A stretch of 64,000 nucleotides of DNA from assembly GCA_033795365.1 (NCBI GenBank), contig JARYGU010000002.1, forward strand, positions 124,001-188,000, read 5' to 3'. The translations under genes and the position numbers were made by a program. Within the stretch, counting starts at the first letter, position 1; each line of letters begins with the position of its first letter. The notes beneath the pieces are model-generated. The model was not told the origin of the DNA. It did no database searches and was given only the letters and a program-made list of their open reading frames with translations. Positions 35,031 through 44,019 of this stretch are shown here, piece by piece. Origin of the DNA: JARYGU01 sp033795365 (lineage in GTDB: Bacteria; Pseudomonadota; Alphaproteobacteria; Rhizobiales; Rhizobiaceae).

Positions 35031-35882
35031 TTAGAGGATCAGCCGTGCGGCGGCTGCGCCGATCGCGCCGGGAAAGCTCAGCACGATCACGGACAGGAGG
35101 ATTTCCGTGACCGAGGTGTCGTCGAGCCGCCCGAAAGTCCAGAGCGTGTAGAAGCTGATCGCCAGCGCAACCACGTAGCCGGGTAGGGTGAAACGCACGA
35201 AGGCGTGCCACCACGGGGTTTCCGGCGAGAGCTCGTGGCTGCCGGTGAAGGAGACGGCATAGACGAAGCCGTGCATGAGGGCCACCGACAGGAAGACGAT
35301 GGCAAGAGCGTGCCAGGGCGTCATCTTGTAGGCGAGCACGAGCATCTCCTCCGTCGGCGCCACATTGAGCGAGAGGAAAAGCGCGCCGGCCGCCATCATG
35401 AGCAGTTCTCCCGCATAGCTCGTTTCCCGCTCGCGGTCCGGTTCATCATCGTCATGGCTGCCGAGTTGACTGCGCCCGAGCATGGCGCCGATGCTTGCGG
35501 GGACCGACTGCAGAGCGACCTTGCCGGCGAGTTCGCTTATCGGCATGTCCGCGCGCAGAAGCCCGAACACATAGAGGACCACCGCGCTCGTCAGGATGCC
35601 GATCGCATAGGCGATGGTCGCATCGCGCACCGCCTCGCGCCAGGTGAATGTCTCTTCGAAGCCTATCCGGTGGGAAAGCAGGACCAACAGGGGAATGTTG
35701 AGGAGCATGAGCAGGAGCAGGCGCTCGCGGGCGATGTAGAAGCCGAGATACCACATCTCCATAGTCATCAGCATAGGAAGCGCGAAAAGCAGCGCGCCTG
35801 CAACGCCGCGCGCCAGCCCTGTCACGAAGCGGTTGAATTCGTCTTGTGCTTCGCCGCTTCCTTGCGATTCCTGCCGATCCAT
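35031..35882 (-). CDS. Integral membrane protein, TIGR02587/DUF2391-like
   Basis: 283 aa with about seven membrane helices. The ATG at 35882 is chosen because GAGGGG precedes it; the open frame continues to 36401 but that part reads through the convergent FKBP gene. Visible marks are RGVAGALLFALPMLMTMEMW near the start, a charged loop with DDDEPDRERE near residue 135, and NVAPTEEMLVLAYKMTPWHA. The family name is from memory and its function is unknown. It is paired with the downstream TIGR02588-like gene. Confidence 0.75.
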   Translation of the reverse strand: MDRQESQGSGEAQDEFNRFVTGLARGVAGALLFALPMLMTMEMWYLGFYIARERLLLLMLLNIPLLVLLSHRIGFEETFTWREAVRDATIAYAIGILTSAVVLYVFGLLRADMPISELAGKVALQSVPASIGAMLGRSQLGSHDDDEPDRERETSYAGELLMMAAGALFLSLNVAPTEEMLVLAYKMTPWHALAIVFLSVALMHGFVYAVSFTGSHELSPETPWWHAFVRFTLPGYVVALAISFYTLWTFGRLDDTSVTEILLSVIVLSFPGAIGAAAARLIL

Positions 35883-36125
35883 CTGGTTCCCCTCGCTGGC
35901 GGGATAATGCGGCGGGAAAAATTTGGTTCCTGACGGCGGGCGCCGAAGGAGATCGGCTTCAATTTCGCGCTCGAAAGCGCGTTCCATGATTTGGCGGCAT
36001 TTCCGATGCATCCTGCGCCGGTGCGTCTTGCACTGCCCGCGCTCCTTGCGCGGCGAAAACCCCAGTTGGTCGTCATGCAAAGCGTGTGTCGGCTGAAGCC
36101 TACTCCAACTGAAAGGGTCATCTCC

Positions 36126-36563
36126 ATGACAGAAGCCAAGACCGGCGACATCGTTCGCATCCACTACACCGGCATGCTGACGGACGGTACGCCATTCGAC
36201 AGCTCGAAGAATCGCGAGCCACTGGAATTCGAGATCGGGGCAGGGCAGATCCTGCCCGGTTTGGAAGCCAGCGTCGAAGGCATGAATGTCGGCGAAGCGC
36301 AGACGGTCACGCTTGCCCCCGATCAGGCATTCGGCCCTCATGATCCAGGCAAGGTACAGAAGGTGGACCGGGCCAACATCCCCGCCAACCTGGATGTCCA
36401 ACCCGGAATGCAGCTCCAGGCAAAATCAAGGACCGGTGCGCCGATGACGGTCAGCGTTATCGAGGTCAATCCGAGCGAGGTCACCATCGATGCGAACCAT
36501 CCGCTCGCCGGCCGCGACGTCACGTTCGAGATCGAGCTGACGGAGATCGTCAAGGCGGCTTAG
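36126..36563 (+). CDS. FKBP-type peptidyl-prolyl isomerase, SlyD-like
   Basis: 145 aa cytosolic prolyl isomerase/chaperone. The FKBP half is split by an IF insertion as in SlyD: IHYTGMLTDGTPFDSS and FEIGAGQILPGLEASVEGM flank the insert, VGEAQTVTLAPDQAFGPHDP leads into it, and HPLAGRDVTFEIELTEI closes the fold. Unlike E. coli SlyD it lacks the His/Cys-rich metal-binding tail, ending at VKAA. The ATG at 36126 starts the family alignment. It is monocistronic with a shared terminator to the helicase gene. Confidence 0.9.
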   Translation: MTEAKTGDIVRIHYTGMLTDGTPFDSSKNREPLEFEIGAGQILPGLEASVEGMNVGEAQTVTLAPDQAFGPHDPGKVQKVDRANIPANLDVQPGMQLQAKSRTGAPMTVSVIEVNPSEVTIDANHPLAGRDVTFEIELTEIVKAA

Positions 36564-36584
36564 CACCGCAGCGTCCCGGCTGGC

Positions 36585-36612
36585 TGAAAACGGCAGTCGG
36601 CTGCCGTTTTCA
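36585..36612. terminator. Bidirectional terminator between the FKBP and helicase genes
   Basis: A perfect 12-bp stem (36585-36596 with 36601-36612) around a TCGG loop, with an AAAA/TTTT block inside the stem, lies between convergent genes. Confidence 0.8.
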
Positions 36613-36621
36613 GGCGCATGT

Positions 36622-38601
36622 TCAACCGTTGGCTTTCTTGCCCTTCTTCCGCTTTCCTGCGGCGGGAGCGGGTTCTTTTGCATTTTTATCGCCTGTAAAC
36701 CGTTCCTTGTGGAACTTGGGCTTGCCGGGCTTCCTTTCCCATTCGGGCTTGACGCCGGACGCGGTTTCAGGGGCGGGGCCCTTCGCCCACGGCTTCTTGC
36801 CCGGCTTTTCCGATGCGAGGTCGGATCCGGTTCTCTCCGGTTTCCTCTCGAACTTGCGCTTGGATTTGCCGCCGTCGCCGTCGAAAGCATCTTCACGCTT
36901 GCGGTCGCCATGCGGGCGCTTGGCAAATGCGGGCTTTCGCTCTCCATTGCCGGACAGGTCGGGCATGCCGTCGAGCGCAGCGAGGCGGATGCCTTTTTCC
37001 AGCATGCGCTTCGGGCCGATCGCCGCCAGGAAGGCATCGGCGCTGTCGGCGGACAATTCCACGAAAGTCTCGTCCGCCTGCATCTTGATCGCGCCGATCT
37101 CGTTCTTGGTGATCCCGCCAGCGCGGCAGAGCATCGGGATCAGCCAGCGCGGCTCTGCGCGTTCCTTGCGGCCGACCGACAGAGAGAACCAGCGGCTCGG
37201 TCCGAACTCCTCGCGGGGGCGTCTCGGGGCGGAGGGTTCCCTGTCGCGCCCATCGTCGCGGTCGCGCGGCCTGCGTTCGGCATTCAGGGCGACTTCCATG
37301 AGATCTTCGGGTGCGGATCGACCTTGACGGTAGAGGCGGGCGAAGGCGGCGGCGATTTGCCGTGCATCATGCGTATCGAGCAATCGGGCGACGAAGGCTT
37401 CCTCCTCTTCGGCAACCGGATCGGTGAGGACGGGATCGGCAAGCAGCCTTTCGTCGTCGCGACGCAGGATCTCCTCCGCCGAGGGCGGCGTCGCCCATGT
37501 CGCCTTGATATTCGCGTTCTGGAGGAGGCGTTCGGCGCGGCGGCGGGCGTTGACGGGTACGATTATGGCGCTGACGCCCTTGCGGCCCGCCCGCCCCGTG
37601 CGGCCGCTGCGGTGAAGCAACGTGTCCGGATTGGTGGGGAGGTCCGCGTGCACGACGAGTTCGAGGCCGGGAAGGTCGATGCCGCGTGCGGCGACGTCGG
37701 TTGCGATGCAGACCCTTGCGCGGCCGTCGCGCATCGCCTGCAGCGCATGCGTCCGCTCGTTCTGGCTGAGCTCGCCGGAAAGCGCCACGACCGAGAAGCC
37801 ACGATTGTTGAAGCGGGCCGTCAGATGATTGACGGCCGCACGCGTCGAGCAGAAGACGATGGCGTTCGCCGCCTCGTAGAAGCGCAGCACGTTGATGATG
37901 GCGTTCTCGCGGTCGGCGGGCGTGGCGACGAGCGCACGATAATCGATGTCACCGTGCTGGCTGCGTTCGGCGGCGGTCTGGACGCGTACGGCATCGCGCT
38001 GATAGCTCTTCGCCAGCGCCGCGATTTCGCGCGATACGGTTGCCGAGAACATCAACGTGCGGCGGTCTTCCGGCGCGGCGTCGAGAATGAATTCCAGGTC
38101 CTCGCGGAAGCCGAGGTCGAGCATCTCGTCCGCCTCGTCGAGCACGACGGCTTGCAGCGCGGAAAGATCGAGCCCGCCGCGGGTGAGATGGTCGCGGAGG
38201 CGTCCCGGCGTGCCGACGACGATGTGCGCGCCGCGTTCGAGCGCACGCCGCTCGGTTCTCATGTCCATGCCGCCGACACAGGAGGCAATCGCCGCCCCCG
38301 TCATCTCATAGAGCCATTCCAGCTCTCGTTTGACCTGCATGGCCAATTCGCGCGTCGGAGCGATGATGAGAGCAAGCGGCGCCGCGGCGCCAGCAAAGCG
38401 TTCCCTTCCGGCAAGCAGGGTGGGCGCCAGCGCGAGCCCGAAGGCGACCGTCTTGCCGGAGCCGGTCTGTGCGGAGACCAGCGCATCGGCATTGCCGAGT
38501 TCGGGGGCGATAACGGCTTCCTGCACCGGCGTCAGGGTGCTATAGCCGCGTTTTTCCAACGCCTTTGCCATCGCCGGTGCGAGGCCTTCGAAGATTGTCA
38601 T
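36622..38601 (-). CDS. DEAD-box RNA helicase with DbpA-like RNA-binding domain
   Basis: 659 aa. Two RecA-like domains: Q motif region YSTLTPVQEAVI, Walker A AQTGSGKT at 44-51, PTRELAMQV, TPGR, DEAD at 155-158, SAT at 186-188, and HRSGRTGRAGRKG in domain 2. A DbpA-type RRM fold follows near 470-540 (WLIPMLCRAGGITKNEIGAI), which in E. coli DbpA binds 23S rRNA hairpin 92, so a ribosome-assembly role is plausible. The last 110 residues are highly charged Lys/Arg/Glu/Pro-rich. The ATG at 38601 is preferred to the open frame to 38682. Confidence 0.92.
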   Translation of the reverse strand: MTIFEGLAPAMAKALEKRGYSTLTPVQEAVIAPELGNADALVSAQTGSGKTVAFGLALAPTLLAGRERFAGAAAPLALIIAPTRELAMQVKRELEWLYEMTGAAIASCVGGMDMRTERRALERGAHIVVGTPGRLRDHLTRGGLDLSALQAVVLDEADEMLDLGFREDLEFILDAAPEDRRTLMFSATVSREIAALAKSYQRDAVRVQTAAERSQHGDIDYRALVATPADRENAIINVLRFYEAANAIVFCSTRAAVNHLTARFNNRGFSVVALSGELSQNERTHALQAMRDGRARVCIATDVAARGIDLPGLELVVHADLPTNPDTLLHRSGRTGRAGRKGVSAIIVPVNARRRAERLLQNANIKATWATPPSAEEILRRDDERLLADPVLTDPVAEEEEAFVARLLDTHDARQIAAAFARLYRQGRSAPEDLMEVALNAERRPRDRDDGRDREPSAPRRPREEFGPSRWFSLSVGRKERAEPRWLIPMLCRAGGITKNEIGAIKMQADETFVELSADSADAFLAAIGPKRMLEKGIRLAALDGMPDLSGNGERKPAFAKRPHGDRKREDAFDGDGGKSKRKFERKPERTGSDLASEKPGKKPWAKGPAPETASGVKPEWERKPGKPKFHKERFTGDKNAKEPAPAAGKRKKGKKANG

Positions 38602-38885
38602 GTTCTGTCTTTCGGAATTCGGATCACGTGCGCCCGCAGACGGGCAAGCGCGGGTCGCTGCGGCCAGCACGGTGCGGGCCATTTCTTGCCGCGTTCCTAC
38701 TGCGCCGGCGGGCGAATGTACAGAGCGGATGCGATGAGGCGCGGCATGGAAGGCTTAGATATGATTTCCGCATTGTATTTTTGCACTGCACAAGATAGAA
38801 AACACCGCCCCCGGTCAGAGGTCGAAGAAGCCTCGAAGGCGGGTGCCGTCTGCGGGAGAAGACGGCCAAGAAGGAGGATCGCCTG

Positions 38886-39761
38886 ATGCGCACCATTTCA
38901 ACCATCGCGGAACTGCGTGCGGCCCTTGCCCCTCATCGCATGGATGGGTGCACGATCGGGCTGGTGCCGACCATGGGCTATCTCCATGTCGGCCATATGG
39001 AGCTGGTGCGCCGGGCACGAACGGAAAACGACATCGTCGTGGCATCCATCTTCGTCAATCCCCTGCAGTTCGGCGCGAACGAGGATCTGGCGCGATATCC
39101 GCGCGACCTGCCGCGCGACCAGAAAATGCTGGAGGAGGGCGGTGTGGACTTTCTTTTCGCACCCGGCGTCGCCGACATGTATCCGCGCCCGATGGAGACG
39201 GTGGTCGACGTGCCCTCGCTCGGTTCCGAGCTCGAAGGAGCCGTGCGACCCGGACATTTTGCGGGTGTCGCGACCGTCGTCACCAAGCTCTTCAATATCG
39301 TCCAGCCTGATCGCGCCTATTTCGGCGAGAAGGATTTCCAGCAGCTCACGATCATCCGGCGCATGGCGGAGGATCTCGCCCAGCCGATCGATGTCGTCGG
39401 CGTGCCGACCGTGCGCGAGGAGGACGGACTCGCCTGCTCCTCGCGCAACGTCTATCTTTCCAGCGAGGAGAGAGAGGCCGCGCAGATCGTCCCGCGCGCT
39501 CTCGAGGAGGCGGAACGGTTGATCGCGGCAGGCGAGGCCGACCCTCAGCAGGTCGAAGCGGCGGTCAGACGCTTCATCGAAAGCGAGCCTCTGGCAAATC
39601 CCGAAGTCGTGGCGCTCCGCGATCCGGAAAGCCTCGGACCCATTTCCGAGATCGGGGGGAAGCCGGTTCTCTTGCTGCTTTTCGTCCGGTTCGGCAAAAC
39701 GAAGCTGCTCGACAACCGGATCATCGGCAGGAATGACATCAAGATAGCAAAGGTAGCGTGA
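38886..39761 (+). CDS. panC: Pantothenate synthetase
   Basis: 291 aa. It joins pantoate and beta-alanine with ATP in the cytosol. The nucleotidyltransferase HxGH motif is LHVGH (H34, H37) within PTMGYLHVGHMELV; FVNPLQFGANEDLARYPRD, the GHFAGVATVVTKLFNIV block, YFGEKDFQQLTIIRRM and the KMSKS-like LACSSRNVYLS are present. The ATG has GGAGG nearby. panB follows 1 nt after the stop, so the two pantothenate enzymes form an operon. Confidence 0.96.
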   Translation: MRTISTIAELRAALAPHRMDGCTIGLVPTMGYLHVGHMELVRRARTENDIVVASIFVNPLQFGANEDLARYPRDLPRDQKMLEEGGVDFLFAPGVADMYPRPMETVVDVPSLGSELEGAVRPGHFAGVATVVTKLFNIVQPDRAYFGEKDFQQLTIIRRMAEDLAQPIDVVGVPTVREEDGLACSSRNVYLSSEEREAAQIVPRALEEAERLIAAGEADPQQVEAAVRRFIESEPLANPEVVALRDPESLGPISEIGGKPVLLLLFVRFGKTKLLDNRIIGRNDIKIAKVA

Positions 39762-39762
39762 T

Positions 39763-40590
39763 ATGAGCGTACACACAGCCAAACGGCGTCAGTCGCCGGC
39801 GGATATCACGGCACTCAAGGGCGAAAGACCGATCGTCAGCCTTACGGCTTATACGACGCCGATCGCCAAACTTCTCGATCCGCATGTGGATTTCATGCTC
39901 GTCGGCGATTCGCTCGGCATGGTGCTCTATGGCCTGGAATCCACTGTCGGGGTCACTATGGACATGATGATAGCGCATGGACAGGCGGTCATGCGCGGCT
40001 CGAGCCGTGCCTGTGTGGTCGTGGATCTTCCTTTCGGCTCCTATCAGGAATCGAAGGAACTGGCGTTCCGGAGCGCTGCCCGCGTCCTCAAAGAGACCGG
40101 ATGCAGCGCGGTCAAGCTCGAGGGTGGCGCCGAAATGGCCGAAACCGTCCATTTTCTGACGCAAAGAGGGATTCCGGTGCTCGGCCATGTCGGCCTGATG
40201 CCGCAGCTCATCAACACGACCGGCGGCTACCGCTCGCTCGGACGCAACGACAAGGAAGCCGAGAAAATCCGTCGGGATGCCAAGGCGATCGACGATGCCG
40301 GCGCTTTCGCGATCGTCATCGAGGGAACGGTCGAGCCCGTCGCCCGCGAGATCAGCAGCGGCCTGCGTGCGCCCACCATCGGCATCGGCGCTTCGCCGGC
40401 TTGCGACGGGCAGGTTCTTGTGGTCGACGACGTCCTTGGGATATTCACCGATTTCAAGCCGCGCTTCGTGAAGCATTTCGCCAATCTCGCGCCGGTGATA
40501 TCGGAAGCGTTCGCAACCTATGCGCAAGAGGTCAAGGCAAGAACTTTTCCGGGGCCGGAACATACTTTCCAGGTGAAGAAGCCGGTGTAA
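39763..40590 (+). CDS. panB: 3-methyl-2-oxobutanoate hydroxymethyltransferase
   Basis: 275 aa TIM-barrel enzyme making ketopantoate from 2-oxoisovalerate and methylene-tetrahydrofolate. Signatures: LTAYTTPIAKLLD, VDFMLVGDSLGMVLYG with the metal-binding Asp, VVVDLPFGSYQES, AVKLEGGAEMAE, HVGLMPQ and IGIGASPACDGQVLVVDDVLG. The length is standard. Directly coupled to panC. Confidence 0.96.
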   Translation: MSVHTAKRRQSPADITALKGERPIVSLTAYTTPIAKLLDPHVDFMLVGDSLGMVLYGLESTVGVTMDMMIAHGQAVMRGSSRACVVVDLPFGSYQESKELAFRSAARVLKETGCSAVKLEGGAEMAETVHFLTQRGIPVLGHVGLMPQLINTTGGYRSLGRNDKEAEKIRRDAKAIDDAGAFAIVIEGTVEPVAREISSGLRAPTIGIGASPACDGQVLVVDDVLGIFTDFKPRFVKHFANLAPVISEAFATYAQEVKARTFPGPEHTFQVKKPV

Positions 40591-40726
40591 GAACCGCCCG
40601 GAGATCAGCGGGGTTCGTCGCAGGAGCACAAACGTTCAATACCGCTGATCCACCTATCAGGCATATTGGTTTGTCGCAGAGGCAAGCGCCCTCTATGCCT
40701 TATGGTCTGCAGCAGACGAGCACAAC

Positions 40727-41461
40727 ATGACCTCCGAGACGTCGGACGAAATCCGAGACGCCTTCAGGCGCGCCGTTCCCATCATATTGTCGGCCTCGCC
40801 GTTCGGCGTGCTGTTCGGAGCGGTCGCCGTGGACAACGGCCTCAGCATGGCCGAGGCCTCGCTGATGAGCCTCACGTTCTTCGCCGGTGCCAGCCAGCTC
40901 GTCGGCGTCGAGCTTTTCAGCCATCATATCCCCGCGTGGCTGGTGGTTCTGTCTATCTTTGCCGTCAATTTCCGCCATGTCCTCTATTCGGCAGCGATCG
41001 CCCGGCACATCGCGCATTTCTCGCTTCTCCAGAAGCTTGTCGGCTTTCATGTCCTGACGGATCCGCAATTCGCGGAGACGGAACGGCGGGGCGAATCCGG
41101 AATCCGCGTCTCGTTCGTCTGGTACATAGTGCTCGGCCTCACGATCTTCGTGCCGTGGCAACTCCTCACCATTCTCGGCGCCTATCTCGGCAATCTGATC
41201 GGCGATCCGCAAGCTATCGGTATCGATGTCCTGATGCCGATCTACTTCATGGGGCTCGTGCTCGGCTTTCGCAGCCGGTCGAACTGGCTGCCCGTGGTTG
41301 CTGCTTCCGCTGCAGGGTCGGTTCTCGCCATGAAGTTCGTGGGTTCCCCCTGGCATGTCAGCCTCGGCGCTCTCGCGGGCATCGCGGTTGCCGCGCTGAT
41401 GCCGCTGAATGGCGATGCGGCCGATGACGCGGTATCGGGCGGGCTGGAAAAGGAGGCCTGA
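40727..41461 (+). CDS. azlC: AzlC family branched-chain amino acid exporter, large subunit
   Basis: 244 aa inner-membrane protein with about five or six helices. AzlC hallmarks are SPFGVLFGAVAVDNGLSMAE near residues 25-44, LTFFAGASQLVG, and NFRHVLYSAAIARH with the conserved Asn-x-Arg-His. AzlCD pairs export branched-chain amino acids and analogues. The small subunit gene starts 3 nt after the stop. Placement after panC-panB, which draw on the valine pathway, is suggestive but may be chance. Confidence 0.9.
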   Translation: MTSETSDEIRDAFRRAVPIILSASPFGVLFGAVAVDNGLSMAEASLMSLTFFAGASQLVGVELFSHHIPAWLVVLSIFAVNFRHVLYSAAIARHIAHFSLLQKLVGFHVLTDPQFAETERRGESGIRVSFVWYIVLGLTIFVPWQLLTILGAYLGNLIGDPQAIGIDVLMPIYFMGLVLGFRSRSNWLPVVAASAAGSVLAMKFVGSPWHVSLGALAGIAVAALMPLNGDAADDAVSGGLEKEA

Positions 41462-41464
41462 TCC

Positions 41465-41776
41465 ATGGAGGAGGTGTTCCATGCCCAGACGCTGGTCATC
41501 ATCTTTTTCGGTGCGGTCGCGACGTATCTGACGCGGGTCGGCGGCTATGCTCTCATCTCGCGGATGGAGCGCATCCCGCCGCGCCTGGAGGCGGCGCTGA
41601 ACGCCGTACCGGCCGCCGTTCTTACGACACTGGCCGCCCCGGCCTTTCTGACCGGAGGGCTGGACGTGTCCCTGGCGATGCTGGTCGCGCTCCTCGTCGG
41701 CCTGCGCCTGTCGACGCTTCCGATGCTCGCTGCCGGCTGGATCGTCGTCATGGCGATACGCCATTTTATCGGCTGA
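41465..41776 (+). CDS. azlD: AzlD family small subunit of branched-chain amino acid exporter
   Basis: 103 aa with three to four membrane helices: TLVIIFFGAVATYLTRVGGY at the start, then the AzlD-typical PPRLEAALNAVPAAVLTTLAAP, and a C-terminal helix WIVVMAIRHFIG. It forms the transporter with AzlC. Its last 11 nt overlap the end of the convergent aminopeptidase gene. Confidence 0.9.
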   Translation: MEEVFHAQTLVIIFFGAVATYLTRVGGYALISRMERIPPRLEAALNAVPAAVLTTLAAPAFLTGGLDVSLAMLVALLVGLRLSTLPMLAAGWIVVMAIRHFIG

Positions 41777-43601
41777 TTTCCGCCGTCGCCTTCTCCAGCC
41801 AGGTCCGCGTCGCATCCTCCGACAGGAGCGGCATGAGCTTTTCCCGCGTTTGCGCGTGATAGTCGTTCAGCCAGCTCAGTTCCTCGTCGGTAAGCAATGC
41901 GGGCAGGACGAGCCGCCGGTCGATCGGGCAGAAGGTCAAGGTCTCGAAGCCGAGCATCTCGAGGTCGCCGCCCTCGATCGCAGCCGGCTCCTGCACGTAA
42001 ACCAGGTTCTCTATGCGGATGCCGTAGGAGCCCGGCCGGTAGTAGCCCGGCTCGTTCGACAGGATCATGCCCGGCAGCAGTTCCTGCGTGGAGAGCCTGG
42101 AAATCCGCTGCGGGCCTTCGTGAACCGATAGGTAGGAGCCGACGCCGTGGCCGGTGCCGTGAGCGAAATCGCCTCCGGCCTTCCAGAGGGCGATGCGGGC
42201 GAGCGGATCAAGGTCGCAGCCGCGCGAGCCTTTCGGAAAGCGTGCGGTGCTGATTGCGATCATGCCCTTGAGGACGAGCGTGAAGAATCGCTTTTGTTCC
42301 TCCGGGACCGCTCCGATCGCGACTGTTCGGGTGATGTCCGTCGTTCCGTTGACATATTGTCCGCCGGAATCGATCAGGAACATCGTTCCCGGTTCGATCG
42401 TCGCATCGGTGTCGGTGGTGACGCGATAATGCATGATCGCGGCGTGGGCGCCGGCGCCGGATATCGTATCGAAAGAGATGTCCTTGAGCGGGTTCTGCAG
42501 CCGCTCGCCCACGGCGCGGCGGCAGTCTTCCAGCTTGCGGGTGACGTCTATTTCCGTGAGCGTCCCCGGTTCGGATCCGTCGAGCCAGGCGAGGAACTCG
42601 ACCATGGCGGCGCCATCCTGGAGATGCGCCTTGGCCGAGCCCTGCAATTCCGCCCGGTTCTTGCGGGCGCGGGGAATGCGCGCCGGATCGGCGGCTTCGA
42701 CGACCGCGCCGCCCCTGGAGCGGATGAGCGCCGAAAGGGCGAAGGGCGCCTGATCGGGATCGATCAGGATGCGCTTGCCTTCCGCAGCGAGCGCTTCGAT
42801 CCGCTCGGCGAAGGCCGACGGGGGCAGGAGATCGGCAAGCTGCGTCAGATAGGCCTCCTCCTCTATGCCAGTCTTGCGCTTGTCGATGAACAGCTCGGCC
42901 TTCCCGTCGGAATGCAGGATGGCGCGGGCGAGGGGATGCGGCGTGTGCGGCACGTCGTTGCCGCGGATGTTGAAGGCCCAGGCGATGGAGGAGGGGTCGG
43001 TGACCGCAAGCGCATCCGCATCGGCCTTGGCGGTTTCCTCCGCCATCGCAGCCAGCTTGTCCCTGGCGAGCATGCCGGAATGATCGATGTGCTGGATCTT
43101 CACGCGGCCGAGCGGTTCGGCCGGCCGCCCCGTCCATAACCGGTCCAGCGGGTTGTGCGGCAGGAATACCAGCGCGCCGCCGAGGCCTTGAAGCGCTTTT
43201 TCAAGACGGCGCACCTCGGCGCCGGTATGCAGCCACGGATCGATCCCGAGCCGAAAGCCTTTGGGCGCATTCTTCGCAAGCCATGCATGCGGAGGCTCGC
43301 CGACGAGATCGCCGCCGCGAAACACCGTTCCATCGACCTGCTCCGCAAGCTGGGTGACATAGCGCCCGTCCACGAAGACGATCGCCTCCGTCTGCGTGAC
43401 GAGGGCGACGCCCGCCGAACCCGTAAAGCCAGTCAGCCAGGACAGGCGTTCGGCGGAGGCGGGGACATATTCGCCCTGGAATTCGTCCGCGCGCGGCACG
43501 AGGAAGCCGTCTATCTGAAGCGGCCCGAACGCAGTGCGCAGCGCGGCGACGCGCTCGCGTCCGAATTGCGGCGTGGAGGTAACATCAAAATCCTGGAACA
43601 T
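41766..43601 (-). CDS. Aminopeptidase P family (M24B) metallopeptidase
   Basis: 611 aa cytosolic peptidase removing N-terminal residues before proline. It has the long three-domain form: two creatinase-like N-terminal domains (about 15-155 and 165-310), the pita-bread M24 domain (about 325-540) and a C-terminal M24_C extension. All five metal ligands are visible: D411 (FLIDSGGQ), D422 (NGTTDITRTV), H485 (HGTGHGVG), E517 (SNEPGYY) and E531 (IENLV). It is monocistronic and converges on azlD with an 11-nt overlap. Confidence 0.93.
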   Translation of the reverse strand: MFQDFDVTSTPQFGRERVAALRTAFGPLQIDGFLVPRADEFQGEYVPASAERLSWLTGFTGSAGVALVTQTEAIVFVDGRYVTQLAEQVDGTVFRGGDLVGEPPHAWLAKNAPKGFRLGIDPWLHTGAEVRRLEKALQGLGGALVFLPHNPLDRLWTGRPAEPLGRVKIQHIDHSGMLARDKLAAMAEETAKADADALAVTDPSSIAWAFNIRGNDVPHTPHPLARAILHSDGKAELFIDKRKTGIEEEAYLTQLADLLPPSAFAERIEALAAEGKRILIDPDQAPFALSALIRSRGGAVVEAADPARIPRARKNRAELQGSAKAHLQDGAAMVEFLAWLDGSEPGTLTEIDVTRKLEDCRRAVGERLQNPLKDISFDTISGAGAHAAIMHYRVTTDTDATIEPGTMFLIDSGGQYVNGTTDITRTVAIGAVPEEQKRFFTLVLKGMIAISTARFPKGSRGCDLDPLARIALWKAGGDFAHGTGHGVGSYLSVHEGPQRISRLSTQELLPGMILSNEPGYYRPGSYGIRIENLVYVQEPAAIEGGDLEMLGFETLTFCPIDRRLVLPALLTDEELSWLNDYHAQTREKLMPLLSEDATRTWLEKATAEISR

Positions 43602-43691
43602 CGCAGACCTCCGTCTATCCGGCGGGACAAGTGAATCGTCGCGTCAATCTAGCGGACTTCCTCAGTCCGCGAAATGCACTCGGGAGCGACG

Positions 43692-43721
43692 TTGAAGAAG
43701 AGGGAGCGTTCATCGCTATGT
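43692..43721 (+). promoter_or_regulatory. Candidate promoter of the small ORF / sRNA locus
   Basis: TTGAAG at 43692-43697 and CTATGT at 43716-43721, 18 bp apart, resemble -35/-10 elements of alphaproteobacterial RpoH-type or housekeeping promoters. A second -10-like CTATAA lies at 43808-43813. Neither is certain. Confidence 0.3.
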
Positions 43722-43863
43722 TCCCGAGAAGAGGTATCATATTGGACTTATGCGTTCTCTGCATGGCTCCCATTCCCGAAAAACTCTGTCCTTCCAATTC
43801 GAATCCGCTATAAGGGCGCCATCGAGCGAGCGGCAAGCGAACTCGATACGAAAGGAAATGAAA

Positions 43864-43965
43864 ATGGCATCCTATATCTTCCGCGCCGCCCTGCGGCATT
43901 TTGTGGAAGTGCGGGAGCGGCAGGTAAGCCGTTACGCTGGTTACGCTCCTTCGACTCGCAAGTGA
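43864..43965 (+). CDS. Small Arg-rich protein upstream of an anti-SD sRNA
   Basis: 33 codons, starting MASYIFRAALRHFVEV and continuing RERQVSRYAGYAP. AAAGGAAAT lies 8 nt before the ATG, a good ribosome site; an in-frame ATG at 43858 is too close to it. The amphipathic, Arg-rich helix recalls the very short rhizobial ORFs and the DUF1127-type proteins encoded just before CcsR RNAs in Rhodobacter. The predicted protein stops soon after RQVSRYAG, whereas the proteins I have in mind run on, so a frameshifted remnant is possible. I do not recognise a function. Confidence 0.5.
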   Translation: MASYIFRAALRHFVEVRERQVSRYAGYAPSTRK

Positions 43966-44019
43966 GTTGTTCGAGGGCAATGGGCACGTCCCGCTTGAGA
44001 CTTCCGCCGAAAGGCAAAC

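Noticed and set aside
38779..38795. TTTTGCACTGCACAAG before panC, similar to PhaR-type or other TGCA palindromes
   Set aside because: TGCA is self-complementary and short; panC and the helicase are not expected targets. The resemblance is too weak to call a site.
43615..43980. A 121-codon minus-strand frame over the small-ORF locus
   Set aside because: No ribosome site or family resemblance, and it opposes the better supported plus-strand ORF and RNA.
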